This document shows positions 54,569 to 62,718 of a DNA stretch of 64,000 nucleotides, in pieces (the first letter of the stretch is position 1; each line of letters begins with the position of its first letter). The notes below the pieces were generated by a model. The model made no database searches. It was not told the origin of the DNA and saw nothing but the letters and a program-made list of their open reading frames with translations. Origin of the DNA: Brevibacillus migulae. GTDB lineage: Bacteria; Bacillota; Bacilli; Brevibacillales; Brevibacillaceae. The stretch is taken from contig NZ_SDKD01000006.1 in the NCBI RefSeq assembly GCF_004521915.1, positions 123,800 to 187,799 of the forward strand, given 5' to 3'. The position numbers and the translations under genes are program-made.

Positions 54569-55534
54569 AAGCTCTTGCTCCACCTCAGCTTTTTTATGGA
54601 AGCCATGTGATACATAGCTGTGCAAGACCATGCCCACGATGACGAGGCCCATGCCCATAAATGCCCACAGCGACGGCAAGTTGCCTGCCAAGAGCAGCGA
54701 TTCCAGAAGCACCGCAAACAATACTTCGCCCGCTTGTGTCGCTTCCACGGCAGCAAGCTTTTGCGGGTTTCCCTTGGCCAGATCGGTCGCCCGAAAAAAC
54801 AGTGCTGTGGCGATCACTCCCGAGCTAACCGCTACGATCAGTGATTGTCCGGCCTGTTCTACGCTTGGCGGTCCTTCTGCTGCCAGACTGTAGATCGCTA
54901 GCAAGATCCAGCAGGGCATGCTGGCCAGGGTCATCCCCAGCAGGCGTTGAAACGCATCCAGTCTCCCCTGCGTCACAACCATCATTTTGCGGTTGCCCAG
55001 CGGATAGGCGAAAGCGGCGACTACCATCGGAATGACTCCATACAAGATTTCTTGTGCAGCGAGATCTCTTGCCTCATGAAGCTGCATGAGAATGACTCCC
55101 AGCAATATCACCAAAGACATCAGCAAGCCCTTCATCGGAATTTGCTGACGAACTCTCACCGTCCCCTTTTCCGATTGAATTTCCTCATAAAAGAAGGGAA
55201 CCAGCAGCGTACCGGCCACGATCGTAATTTGCCAGGTGCCCGCAATCAGCCATCCCGGTCCGTAGGCGGCGGCAAAACAGATCGGACCATAGAACAGCCC
55301 AAAGCCGACAAAGCTCCAGAGCAGCCACTCCCGCCAATTTGCTTTCATTTCTGCCAGCAGCTGCGGCATGTTGCGCCGCATCCCCACGATCACGAGCAAA
55401 AACGGGATCATGAAAAAATAACGCAGCGAAGCGCTCCACATCCAACTGCCCCCAGACAGATCCATCGCCCGATTCAGGACAAAGGTGAAGGTAAAAAAGA
55501 ACGCTGACAAGATACCTAGGAGAATTAATTTCAT
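54557..55534 (-). CDS. Multidrug-resistance efflux transporter, EmrE/DMT superfamily
   Basis: A 325-residue protein with ten helices in two halves, of the EmrE-type family PF13536. FLFTFTFVLNRAMDLSGG-like start and LRYFFMIPFLLVIV mark the first half. It probably exports drugs or metabolites. ATG 55534 follows GAGAGGGAAAATT; an ATG 27 bases upstream has no site. It converges with the SDR gene and overlaps it by 12 bases, leaving no room for a terminator. Confidence 0.85.
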   Translation of the reverse strand: MKLILLGILSAFFFTFTFVLNRAMDLSGGSWMWSASLRYFFMIPFLLVIVGMRRNMPQLLAEMKANWREWLLWSFVGFGLFYGPICFAAAYGPGWLIAGTWQITIVAGTLLVPFFYEEIQSEKGTVRVRQQIPMKGLLMSLVILLGVILMQLHEARDLAAQEILYGVIPMVVAAFAYPLGNRKMMVVTQGRLDAFQRLLGMTLASMPCWILLAIYSLAAEGPPSVEQAGQSLIVAVSSGVIATALFFRATDLAKGNPQKLAAVEATQAGEVLFAVLLESLLLAGNLPSLWAFMGMGLVIVGMVLHSYVSHGFHKKAEVEQELSAP

Positions 55535-55600
55535 AATTTTCCCTCTCTTCTTCCGGTGCATTCCTTCATTTTACCTCGATCTATCTGATTTGCCTATTTA

Positions 55601-55636
55601 GAAAAAACTTAGCTGCGCCAAGTCTTTGGCGGAGCT
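55601..55636 (-). terminator. Intrinsic terminator of the metallo-hydrolase gene
   Basis: AGCTGCGCCAA pairs with TTGGCGGAGCT (one mismatch) and runs into TTTTTT on the minus strand. Confidence 0.65.
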
Positions 55637-55664
55637 TAATCGACTAAGAACAAACAGCTGCCTG

Positions 55665-56405
55665 CTAGATGGCCATGGTTTCCGTAACTTTCATCATGGC
55701 CAGCTTCACTTTGCCTTTTGCTGCTGCTTCGAGCCTCTTCACAATGTCTGGCGTCTCATTGTAGACAGGGGGATAGTGGATCGCTCCATAGTGAATGGGT
55801 ACAAGCATTCCGGCTTCAAGTATGGCGGCCGCGGAAACCGCCTGCTCTGGCGTCAAGCAGATAGGTTGAGAGCTGGGAAGCATCCCGGGCAGTTCCAGCA
55901 CTGCTCCGTTAACGGGAAGGAAGGCAGCATCAAAGGGTCCGTAAGTCTGGGCGAACTTCCACCAATAACCATGCCACAATGTATCCCCGCAATGGATGAC
56001 CTTGCGCCCTGCCCACTCGACGATCCAGCCGATCTGTACATCGCCGATTCCATCAACGGAAGGTACAGCCGTTATCGTCACATCAGGCGCCAGCTCGATT
56101 GAAGAGTACACCTCCACTCCCGTCACCATTTCCAAGCCGGCAGCCCGGGCCGCATCCGCGCTCTCGGCCGGAACATAGACAGGGATCTGTGATCCATAAG
56201 CTGCGAGAATCCCTTCAGGGTCAAAATGATCGGTATGCAAATGCGTAATCAGTACAGCATCCACCTTGCCAAAATGCGCCAGCGGGTACATGGGTTCCCG
56301 GGAGCCGCCGAATTTGTCCAGAATTCTCGTGATCGGATCGATCAGAACAGTTGTCTCACCTGCAAAAATGCGGATTCCTGCCCAGGGTAATCGTTGAATG
56401 ATCAT
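55665..56405 (-). CDS. MBL-fold metallo-hydrolase (UlaG-like)
   Basis: A 246-residue protein. The HxHxDH motif THLHTDHFD lies near residue 54, with further metal ligands in VIHCGDTLWH and LVPIHYGAIH. It resembles the UlaG/YtkL group of metal-dependent hydrolases acting on lactones, phosphoesters or N-acyl compounds. The start follows GGAAAGGAT. Upstream is a cluster of GTTATAA half-sites (56429-56517), pointing to specific regulation. Confidence 0.88.
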   Translation of the reverse strand: MIIQRLPWAGIRIFAGETTVLIDPITRILDKFGGSREPMYPLAHFGKVDAVLITHLHTDHFDPEGILAAYGSQIPVYVPAESADAARAAGLEMVTGVEVYSSIELAPDVTITAVPSVDGIGDVQIGWIVEWAGRKVIHCGDTLWHGYWWKFAQTYGPFDAAFLPVNGAVLELPGMLPSSQPICLTPEQAVSAAAILEAGMLVPIHYGAIHYPPVYNETPDIVKRLEAAAKGKVKLAMMKVTETMAI

Positions 56406-56428
56406 AATTATTCATCCTTTCCGCCTTT

Positions 56429-56517
56429 ATTATAACTGTTATAATATATTTTTAAAGGTTATACATCGAATCATAACAGACGATTTATAACCTGTAAAAA
56501 ACAATTTTTAGAGTTAT
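56429..56517. promoter_or_regulatory. Cluster of GTTATAA half-sites upstream of the metallo-hydrolase
   Basis: A 17-base perfect palindrome ATTATAACTGTTATAAT is at 56429-56445. Further half-sites (GTTATA, ATAAC, TTATAAC, GTTATAA) lie between 56458 and 56517. The first palindrome is about 24 bases before the gene. The pattern fits cooperative repressor binding; the regulator is unknown. Confidence 0.55.
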
Positions 56518-56593
56518 AAAAAAGAAGACCCTCAACAAAAGTCCTCTCGGTAAAATTCTTTAGAGGTCGTGAGGTTTATGCTTTTGGATAAAG

Positions 56594-56634
56594 TAAAAAA
56601 GGTGTTCCGCAAGCGCCATGCTTGTGGAACACCT
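56594..56634 (-). terminator. Intrinsic terminator of the chemoreceptor operon
   Basis: GGTGTTCCGCAAGC pairs with GCTTGTGGAACACC (14 bp, one wobble), then TTTTTTAC on the minus strand. Confidence 0.9.
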
Positions 56635-56652
56635 CAAATCGTGTGTTTACGT

Positions 56653-57510
56653 TTATTTCAACCATTTATGGTACAGCTCGTCGAACTTGCCTTGCAGCTT
56701 CATTTCGTCCATCCATACATCCAGGTAGCTAGCGAAAATGAAGTCACCGCGTTGGATCATATACGCTTTTTCACTTTTCGTGAAAGGATTGTCAGTCAAT
56801 GCCGCATACAGGCGCGGATCTGCTTTTTCGTAAACCATCGCTTCCAGCGTATCGGTGATCATGACGTCATAGGTGCCGTTAGCTACCAGTCCCGGAATAT
56901 CCAGATTGTTTTCTACCATCGTTACCGTTGCATTTTTCAGGTAAGTGCGGACAAAGGTCTCATTGGTTCCGCCTGGGTTGAGCCCGATGCGGACAGAAGG
57001 CTTGTTGATGTCTTCAATGGTTTTGTATTTGTCTTTGTCTTCTGCGCGGATCAGCGGGGCTTTCCCGAATTGGATGTAGCCTTCTGTCACAAATGCTTTT
57101 TTCTGTCTGTCTGTGTTGCGTGTAACGCCGCCTGCCGCAATGTCAAATTTGTCAGCCAAGAGATCGCTCATCAAGGTCGGCCAGGAGGTTTGCACAAAGC
57201 GCACTTCCACGCCCAGGCTTTTCGCCAGTTCCTTCATCGCGTCAATGTCATAGCCTTCAAACTCGCCTGTTTCCGGATTCAAATATGTAAAAGGCTTGTA
57301 ATCTCCTGGGGTTCCCACTCGGATATAGCCTCTTGCAATAATGGCGTCGAGACGGGATTCATATTTGCTGTCTTTCTTCACTTCTGCTTGTGCAGATGCT
57401 TGCGGTGCTGCTGGTGTTGCTGTGCTGGCAAACGCATTTGGCACGCCGCTGGTCACGAGCAGTGCTGCCGCAAATGTACTTGTCAACGCTAGTTTCTTCC
57501 AGTTTTTCAT
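56653..57510 (-). CDS. Secreted solute-binding-type protein, PheC (cyclohexadienyl dehydratase)-like
   Basis: A 285-residue exported protein. The signal peptide ends near VPNAFA. The mature fold is SBP family 3. Close resemblance to Pseudomonas PheC is visible: RVGTPGDYKPFTYL, VQTSWPTLMSDLLADKFDIA, LNPGGTNETFVRTYLKNA and MITDTLEAMVY. The Glu after the TD motif (Glu223), which I recall as the catalytic acid of PheC, is kept. It may thus form phenylpyruvate or arogenate product outside the cell, or be a binding protein. No ABC permease or ATPase is near. It follows the chemoreceptor by 46 bases, in one operon. Confidence 0.85.
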   Translation of the reverse strand: MKNWKKLALTSTFAAALLVTSGVPNAFASTATPAAPQASAQAEVKKDSKYESRLDAIIARGYIRVGTPGDYKPFTYLNPETGEFEGYDIDAMKELAKSLGVEVRFVQTSWPTLMSDLLADKFDIAAGGVTRNTDRQKKAFVTEGYIQFGKAPLIRAEDKDKYKTIEDINKPSVRIGLNPGGTNETFVRTYLKNATVTMVENNLDIPGLVANGTYDVMITDTLEAMVYEKADPRLYAALTDNPFTKSEKAYMIQRGDFIFASYLDVWMDEMKLQGKFDELYHKWLK

Positions 57511-57556
57511 TCTGTAAATCTCCTTCCACTCTTCCATTATTTTTTGGTCTATATAT

Positions 57557-59530
57557 TTACAGTTTGAAACGACCGACACCTTGCTTCAGTTCTTCTACCA
57601 CTGCGTTCAGTCGTTCAACTGATTGACCAATCTCTTGAATGGCCATGAGCTGATCAGATGCCGCATCCACTACGGTCTGCGCATCGTCAGAAGCATGCTT
57701 GGCGATGCCATGCATTTCCTCAATCGAGGCGCTGACTTCCTCGGAGCCGGCTGACATTTGTTCGGAAGCGGCCGATACTTCAAGAATGTGGCCAGCTACA
57801 TTGCGGGAGGATTCCAGAATGCTTCCGAATGTCTGACGCACTTCCTCAATGAGCTCGATTCCTTCCTGAACATCGCGGTTGCTGGAATTGATGACATCCA
57901 CAGCCCGTGATGTATCCTGCTGAATCTCGGTGATCAGCTGCGCGATTTGTGCCGTAGATTCCTCCGATTGGTTAGCCAGCTTTTTCACCTCGCCGGCAAC
58001 GACAGCGAAACCACGGCCGTGCTCCCCTGCACGCGCTGCTTCGATGGAAGCATTCAGCGCCAGCAGGTTGATTTGTGCGGTTAATTGATTAATGGTATCT
58101 AGAATACCTTCAATCTCTTTGGAACGGGCATTCAGCTGCTCGATGGCGGTTGCAGCTTTGGAAGTTCCCTCTTCAATGTTTTGCATCTGTACCACTGCTT
58201 TTTCGACAGAAGCATTTCCTTGCTCAGCCCGCTCCGCCGCTTCACGTGCAGCCTCGGATACTTGTGAGGAGGTCTCTGCAATTTTGACAATCCCTGTGGC
58301 CATGTCACTCATCGAAATGGAGACTTCCTGCGAGCTGAGGGCTTGGGCTTTTGCTCCATCCGCGATCTGGTGGATCGAGTCGTTGATTCTGTTTACGTTA
58401 TGAGTGGCATGCTCAATCCCGGCAGCCACATCCTGGGACAAGCGGATGACTTCTTCAGAAGAATGGGAAACCCCTTCAATCAGCTGCTTCAAGTGGGAAA
58501 CGGTCTGGTTAAAGTCTTTGGACAAGACGGCAATCTCGTCATTGCCTTTCACCGTCACATTCTGTGTCAAATCCCCCTGGGCCACTACATTTACCGCTTG
58601 ATTCAACCGGTGGATCGGCTTCAGCAGCTGGTTGGCCAGCCAGTATACAATCGCCACCACCAGCACCAAAACGATAGCTGAGATAGACACCAGCTTGATC
58701 AACAGCGCTTGTACAGGTGCATGCAATTCATCCAGCGGTGCCGATACGAAGACTCCCCAGTTCAGCTTCGTGGAGGAGTAGGACGCTAATCGAGCCACGC
58801 CATCCTGCTGATAATGGATCAGCCCCGATTGCCCTTTTTGCACGGCATCGTAAGCTGTTTTCAGCTCGGGTATGTCGCTTTTTACGATGGATTCTTTCAA
58901 AACGGCATCTTTATTGGGATGCCAGATGTATGTACCGTTTTTGCTGACCAAAAAGGCATGTCCGGTTGTACCGAAGACCTCTTTGGAGACTGTCTCTTGA
59001 ATACTGTTAATCGGAATGGTGGAACCCATATAGCCGTACTGCTTGTTGTCTTTCATCAACGGAACGATAATGGTTACGATATTATTCCCTGTGCGTTTGG
59101 AGACAACTGGCTCAGAAACGACCAGCTTGCCTTCCCCTTTTCCTGCTTCCCGGTAGTGGACGCGATCGGCTACGTTGGTCACTTCGCCTTTGAAGTTGAT
59201 GACCTTCGTCCCGCTCAGGTCATGAGAGAAGAACCAGGTTTCAAACTCCGGATTTTTATTTTGCGCGTCCTGAATGACCTTCAAGTCGTGATCGAAATTC
59301 ATGTCGTCCGAGAGCATTTTCCCAACAGTTTCTACGATTGCGACTTTTTGCTGGAAGAAGCTGTCGATCTCGATGGACAAACGGTTCGAAGCATCCTGCG
59401 CTTCTTTATCCAGGCTAGCTGCCAGCTGCATGGATGAGCTCCAGTAGCTCGCTGTACATACCGCCGCCAGACTGACGATCAGCAGCACGCACATGGCAAA
59501 AATCAGTTTTCTTTTTAGACTTACCTGCAT
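57557..59530 (-). CDS. Methyl-accepting chemotaxis protein (dCache, HAMP, signalling domain)
   Basis: A 657-residue receptor. TM1 (9-29) is followed by an extracytoplasmic dCache sensor (30-275), TM2 (about 280-300), HAMP, and a long coiled-coil signalling domain with the hairpin tip [20 protein letters not shown]. The dCache domain usually binds amino acids or organic acids. ATG 59530 follows GGGAGGATTT. It is preceded by a cyclic-di-GMP-I riboswitch with a terminator, so its expression should follow second-messenger level. A PheC-like gene follows. Confidence 0.95.
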   Translation of the reverse strand: MQVSLKRKLIFAMCVLLIVSLAAVCTASYWSSSMQLAASLDKEAQDASNRLSIEIDSFFQQKVAIVETVGKMLSDDMNFDHDLKVIQDAQNKNPEFETWFFSHDLSGTKVINFKGEVTNVADRVHYREAGKGEGKLVVSEPVVSKRTGNNIVTIIVPLMKDNKQYGYMGSTIPINSIQETVSKEVFGTTGHAFLVSKNGTYIWHPNKDAVLKESIVKSDIPELKTAYDAVQKGQSGLIHYQQDGVARLASYSSTKLNWGVFVSAPLDELHAPVQALLIKLVSISAIVLVLVVAIVYWLANQLLKPIHRLNQAVNVVAQGDLTQNVTVKGNDEIAVLSKDFNQTVSHLKQLIEGVSHSSEEVIRLSQDVAAGIEHATHNVNRINDSIHQIADGAKAQALSSQEVSISMSDMATGIVKIAETSSQVSEAAREAAERAEQGNASVEKAVVQMQNIEEGTSKAATAIEQLNARSKEIEGILDTINQLTAQINLLALNASIEAARAGEHGRGFAVVAGEVKKLANQSEESTAQIAQLITEIQQDTSRAVDVINSSNRDVQEGIELIEEVRQTFGSILESSRNVAGHILEVSAASEQMSAGSEEVSASIEEMHGIAKHASDDAQTVVDAASDQLMAIQEIGQSVERLNAVVEELKQGVGRFKL

Positions 59531-59583
59531 TGCCAAATCCTCCCTCTCCACTCACTGCTTTCGGGCTTTTCTCCCCAAAAAAT

Positions 59584-59631
59584 AAAAAAAAGAAGTAAAA
59601 CAGCACGCCACCCGACGTCCCTTTCTACTCC
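59584..59631 (-). terminator. Riboswitch expression platform (terminator)
   Basis: GGAGTAGAA pairs with TTTTACTTC (G-U pairs allowed) and is followed by eight T's, directly after the aptamer and about 55 bases before the chemoreceptor start. Confidence 0.6.
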
Positions 59632-59633
59632 GG

Positions 59634-59716
59634 TTGGCAACCCGGCTGCCTTAGTCGCATTGTCATGCAACCTTAGACCCGTAGCTTTGCGTCCCTGCCT
59701 TTCAACAGGTTTGCCT
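59634..59716 (-). ncRNA. Cyclic-di-GMP-I (GEMM-I) riboswitch
   Basis: The minus strand shows the conserved GEMM-I aptamer almost exactly: GGCAAACC-TG, GAAAGGCAGGGACGCAAAGC, ACGGGTCTAAGG, a small hairpin GCATGACAATGC, GACTAAGGCAGCCGGGTTGCC. The P1a/b stem, the GNRA-type GAAA tetraloop and its receptor-like part are present. The aptamer reads into a terminator. It controls the chemoreceptor/PheC-like operon; whether ligand turns it on or off is not clear from sequence. Confidence 0.95.
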
Positions 59717-59814
59717 TTGTCGTTTTATGTCATTTTTTAGCATCTTTAGGTACTATAGCATATAAAATAATTCAGTTGGAAGAAAATATGATATTTTTTT
59801 GTAAAATTTATGAA

Positions 59815-59843
59815 CAAAAAAACCCTTCTGGTTCGAAGGGTTT
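59815..59843 (-). terminator. Intrinsic terminator of the DHA2 efflux gene
   Basis: AAACCCTTC pairs with GAAGGGTTT; on the minus strand TTTTTTT follows. It lies 14 bases after the stop. Confidence 0.85.
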
Positions 59844-59856
59844 GGTTCCAATGACC

Positions 59857-61335
59857 TTATTCAGACTGACTTTCCGCTATTTTATCCCGCGGGAAGGCGA
59901 GCGTCACGATCAGTCCCAAGACCGCAATGACTGCGAGCACCAAGAAAACTTTTTCCAGTCCATAAGCCAATGCTTCCCGCAGACTGGCAACAATCTCTGG
60001 CGCCAGCTGCTGCACGCGATCCGAAGCGAGCACTTCGTTGACATCGATTCCCTCTGCCGCCAAATCCGCAGGCAGCCGTGATGTCATCATCTGGTTAAAT
60101 AACGTGCCAAAAGTGGCAATCCCGATGGTCTGTCCCAATGAGCGGATAAACGTGTTGGCAGCCATGGAGGCCCCCCGGAGACTCCAGTCAACGGCGGAAA
60201 TAGCCGTCACGGTAAACGAAGTAAAGGTAAAGCCGAAGCCAAAGCCCACCAAAAACGTCATCCCGTACAGCATCCAATGAGGGGTATCTGTCCTAATGGT
60301 GGCTAGCCACACAGTCGCCAGCACCAGCGGGAGCGTGCCGATCAAAGCTGTTTTCCCCGCGCCGATCTTGACGACCAACCGTCCGCTTAAAGCGGCTGCA
60401 ATCGGCCAACCAATCGACATCGGCAGCAGGGTCAACCCCGATTGGGTAGCGCCCTGCCCATAGACCCCTTGGATCCACAGCGGCAGGTAAAAGGTGATCG
60501 CCACTAAAATCGATGACAAGAGAAAACCCGCCCCATTGGCAACCATGATCGAACGAATCTTGAACAAAACGAGCGGCAGCATCGGCTCAGGCGATCGGCG
60601 CTGGATGACAAGGAACACAGCAATGAACACAGCTCCAACTGCATACAATCCGAGCATGAGCGGAGAGGCCCACGGATGTGCCGTTCCCCCGCTCAGCAGT
60701 GCGTACAGCCATACGCTCATGCCAAGGGTAAAAGTGGCTGCCCCGCCGTAATCGATATGCTTCTGTTTCTTCTCCACGTGTTCATGCAAAAAGAACCAGA
60801 TCAACAAAATGGAGACGATCCCGAACGGCAAATTGATGTAAAAAATCCAACGCCATGAGACGTAATCCACGAGGAAGCCGCCTGTCAATGGACCGAGGAT
60901 CCCCGAGATCCCCCAGATTCCACTCATATAGCCCTGCACCTTGCCTCGCTGCTCAAACGGGTAAATATCCCCGATGATCGTATACGTGATGGTAATGATG
61001 GATCCGGCTCCGATACCCTGAAACGCCCGGAACCAGATCAGCTGCTCCATCGTTTGCGCCAGACCCGACAGCATCGAACCGAGCAGAAACAGGATCGTGC
61101 CGATCGCAAACACGGGCTTGCGGCCAAACAGGTCCGCCAGCTTCCCATAGATCGGTGCGGTTACCGCTGAGGTGAGCAAGTACACGGAAACGACCCAGCT
61201 GATCAGCGTAAGCCCGCCTAGTTCACTTACGATCGTCGGCATCGCCGTACTGACAATCGTCCCTTCAATTGCTGCCAAAAAAGTGGCGATCATCAATGCA
61301 AGGGTAACATTTTTCTTATTCGTCTCTTTGTGCAT
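59857..61335 (-). CDS. MFS efflux transporter, DHA2 (EmrB/QacA) family
   Basis: A 492-residue transporter with 14 helices. Motif A is GKLADLFGRKPVF and motif C is GPLTGGFLVDYVSWRW, both drug:H+ antiporter marks. It exports multiple drugs or lipophilic ions. ATG 61335 follows AGGAGGG; a TTG two codons upstream is too close. It follows the GH18 gene by 43 bases on the same strand, possibly cotranscribed. No regulator is adjacent. Confidence 0.93.
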   Translation of the reverse strand: MHKETNKKNVTLALMIATFLAAIEGTIVSTAMPTIVSELGGLTLISWVVSVYLLTSAVTAPIYGKLADLFGRKPVFAIGTILFLLGSMLSGLAQTMEQLIWFRAFQGIGAGSIITITYTIIGDIYPFEQRGKVQGYMSGIWGISGILGPLTGGFLVDYVSWRWIFYINLPFGIVSILLIWFFLHEHVEKKQKHIDYGGAATFTLGMSVWLYALLSGGTAHPWASPLMLGLYAVGAVFIAVFLVIQRRSPEPMLPLVLFKIRSIMVANGAGFLLSSILVAITFYLPLWIQGVYGQGATQSGLTLLPMSIGWPIAAALSGRLVVKIGAGKTALIGTLPLVLATVWLATIRTDTPHWMLYGMTFLVGFGFGFTFTSFTVTAISAVDWSLRGASMAANTFIRSLGQTIGIATFGTLFNQMMTSRLPADLAAEGIDVNEVLASDRVQQLAPEIVASLREALAYGLEKVFLVLAVIAVLGLIVTLAFPRDKIAESQSE

Positions 61336-61378
61336 CGGCAATACCCTCCTGTGATGCCACGTAGCCTGATTTCATGAT

Positions 61379-62632
61379 TTATTGCATCGTTACTGTTGTT
61401 TTCATTTGGTCGAAAGCAGGCTGCCCGATCAGACCCAGCCGCCAGATCGCGATCCCTTTCAGGTCATAGCGCTTGGCCAGACCAATCTTGGCGTTGACAG
61501 ACTGCGCATCTTCACTTCCCATCGAAATGCCCAAGATCAGCTTTTCTTTTGGCAATTGCTGCAATGCGAGCTGGATCGCTTCATTGACCCGGCCCAGCGG
61601 CTCTGGCGCCTTCTCCTGTTCATACGCGTAGGCCATGACGACTACATCATCTGCGACCGCACCCAGCGCCATGTAATCGTATCCTTGATAAGCCCCGTTC
61701 AACGGATGCAGCACCACCGTCAGCTGCAGGCCAAGAGGCCGGACCCGTTCTGAAAGCAGACTGACAAACTCGGTGTATAACTGTTTTTCCCTTTCAATCT
61801 CACCGCTATGTCCCAAGCCTTCAAAATCCAGGGCAATTCCCGAAAATCCTTTTTCCTGTGCGAGCGCTGCAATCTCGCTGATCGCCTGCTCGCGCAAATC
61901 GGGGGAAGACAGCAGTTTGCCCAGATCGCCCTTTTCATCCGCGGCAAACACCATGAGATAAGGGGCTGTGCCCGCCGACTTCGCTTCATCCAGGATTTTC
62001 TCCGGTGTGATATCACCCGCTGGCTGCGGCCAATAAAAATCTTTCCCCTCCACAGTCAAATGCCCTTCGCCATCGATCCGGCTCCAGCCGAATGCCACGG
62101 AGTCAAAAGAAGGGATCAAGCTCTTTTCCGCGAACGAAGAAATCGCATAAAAGCCAAGCTTGTACATCTCCTCAGGAGGCGTGGTAATGCTCACGGTCCT
62201 CGTATTCCCGTCCCAGCCTACCTGTGCGCCGAATTGCTGGCTGAAAAAGCTGAGCGGGATCAGCGTATGCCCGTTGGTCTCCCTCGGTGCGATCGGCAGG
62301 GTGACCGCGTTACCGTTTACATATGCCGTGGCTTGGTTTAGCTGCAATCGTACGACCTTGGCGTTGTCCCCGCTTCCTTTTCGCGCCGTGATACTCTGCT
62401 CTACCCCATTCCACTCTATTTCAATATTCATGGCTTCCGCGATCGCTCGAAAGGGAACCATGGTATAGCCATTCGTAATTACCGGATCAGTTGGAAAGGA
62501 CAGCGGATACCCGTCCAGCATGATCGAAGGCTTGTTGGATGCTGCAGCATGCACAGCGGTGTGCGAGCCGCCTGCAAGAAAAACAGTTGCCAGACAGCTG
62601 ATGACTGCCATTTTCCATAATCTTGCTTTCAT
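61379..62632 (-). CDS. Secreted GH18-type glycosidase with copper-amine-oxidase-like N-terminal domain
   Basis: A 417-residue exported protein. The signal peptide ends at VHAA. Residues 35-150 form the copper amine oxidase N-terminal (stalk) type domain (PSIMLDGYPLSFPTDPVITN, YTMVPFRAIAEAM), common in Bacillales surface proteins. Residues 155-410 are a GH18 barrel with the catalytic Glu in GIALDFEGLGHSG, similar to spore-cortex or YaaH/YdhD-like hydrolases. The substrate may be peptidoglycan or chitin-like. The start follows GAGGAGG. Confidence 0.88.
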   Translation of the reverse strand: MKARLWKMAVISCLATVFLAGGSHTAVHAAASNKPSIMLDGYPLSFPTDPVITNGYTMVPFRAIAEAMNIEIEWNGVEQSITARKGSGDNAKVVRLQLNQATAYVNGNAVTLPIAPRETNGHTLIPLSFFSQQFGAQVGWDGNTRTVSITTPPEEMYKLGFYAISSFAEKSLIPSFDSVAFGWSRIDGEGHLTVEGKDFYWPQPAGDITPEKILDEAKSAGTAPYLMVFAADEKGDLGKLLSSPDLREQAISEIAALAQEKGFSGIALDFEGLGHSGEIEREKQLYTEFVSLLSERVRPLGLQLTVVLHPLNGAYQGYDYMALGAVADDVVVMAYAYEQEKAPEPLGRVNEAIQLALQQLPKEKLILGISMGSEDAQSVNAKIGLAKRYDLKGIAIWRLGLIGQPAFDQMKTTVTMQ

Positions 62633-62718
62633 TGCGAATTGCCTCCTCTCCCGAACTACTCACCTTTTATAACAATTTTTCCAAGGTTCTGCAAGCAATG
62701 CAGATGCCGAAAACTGCT

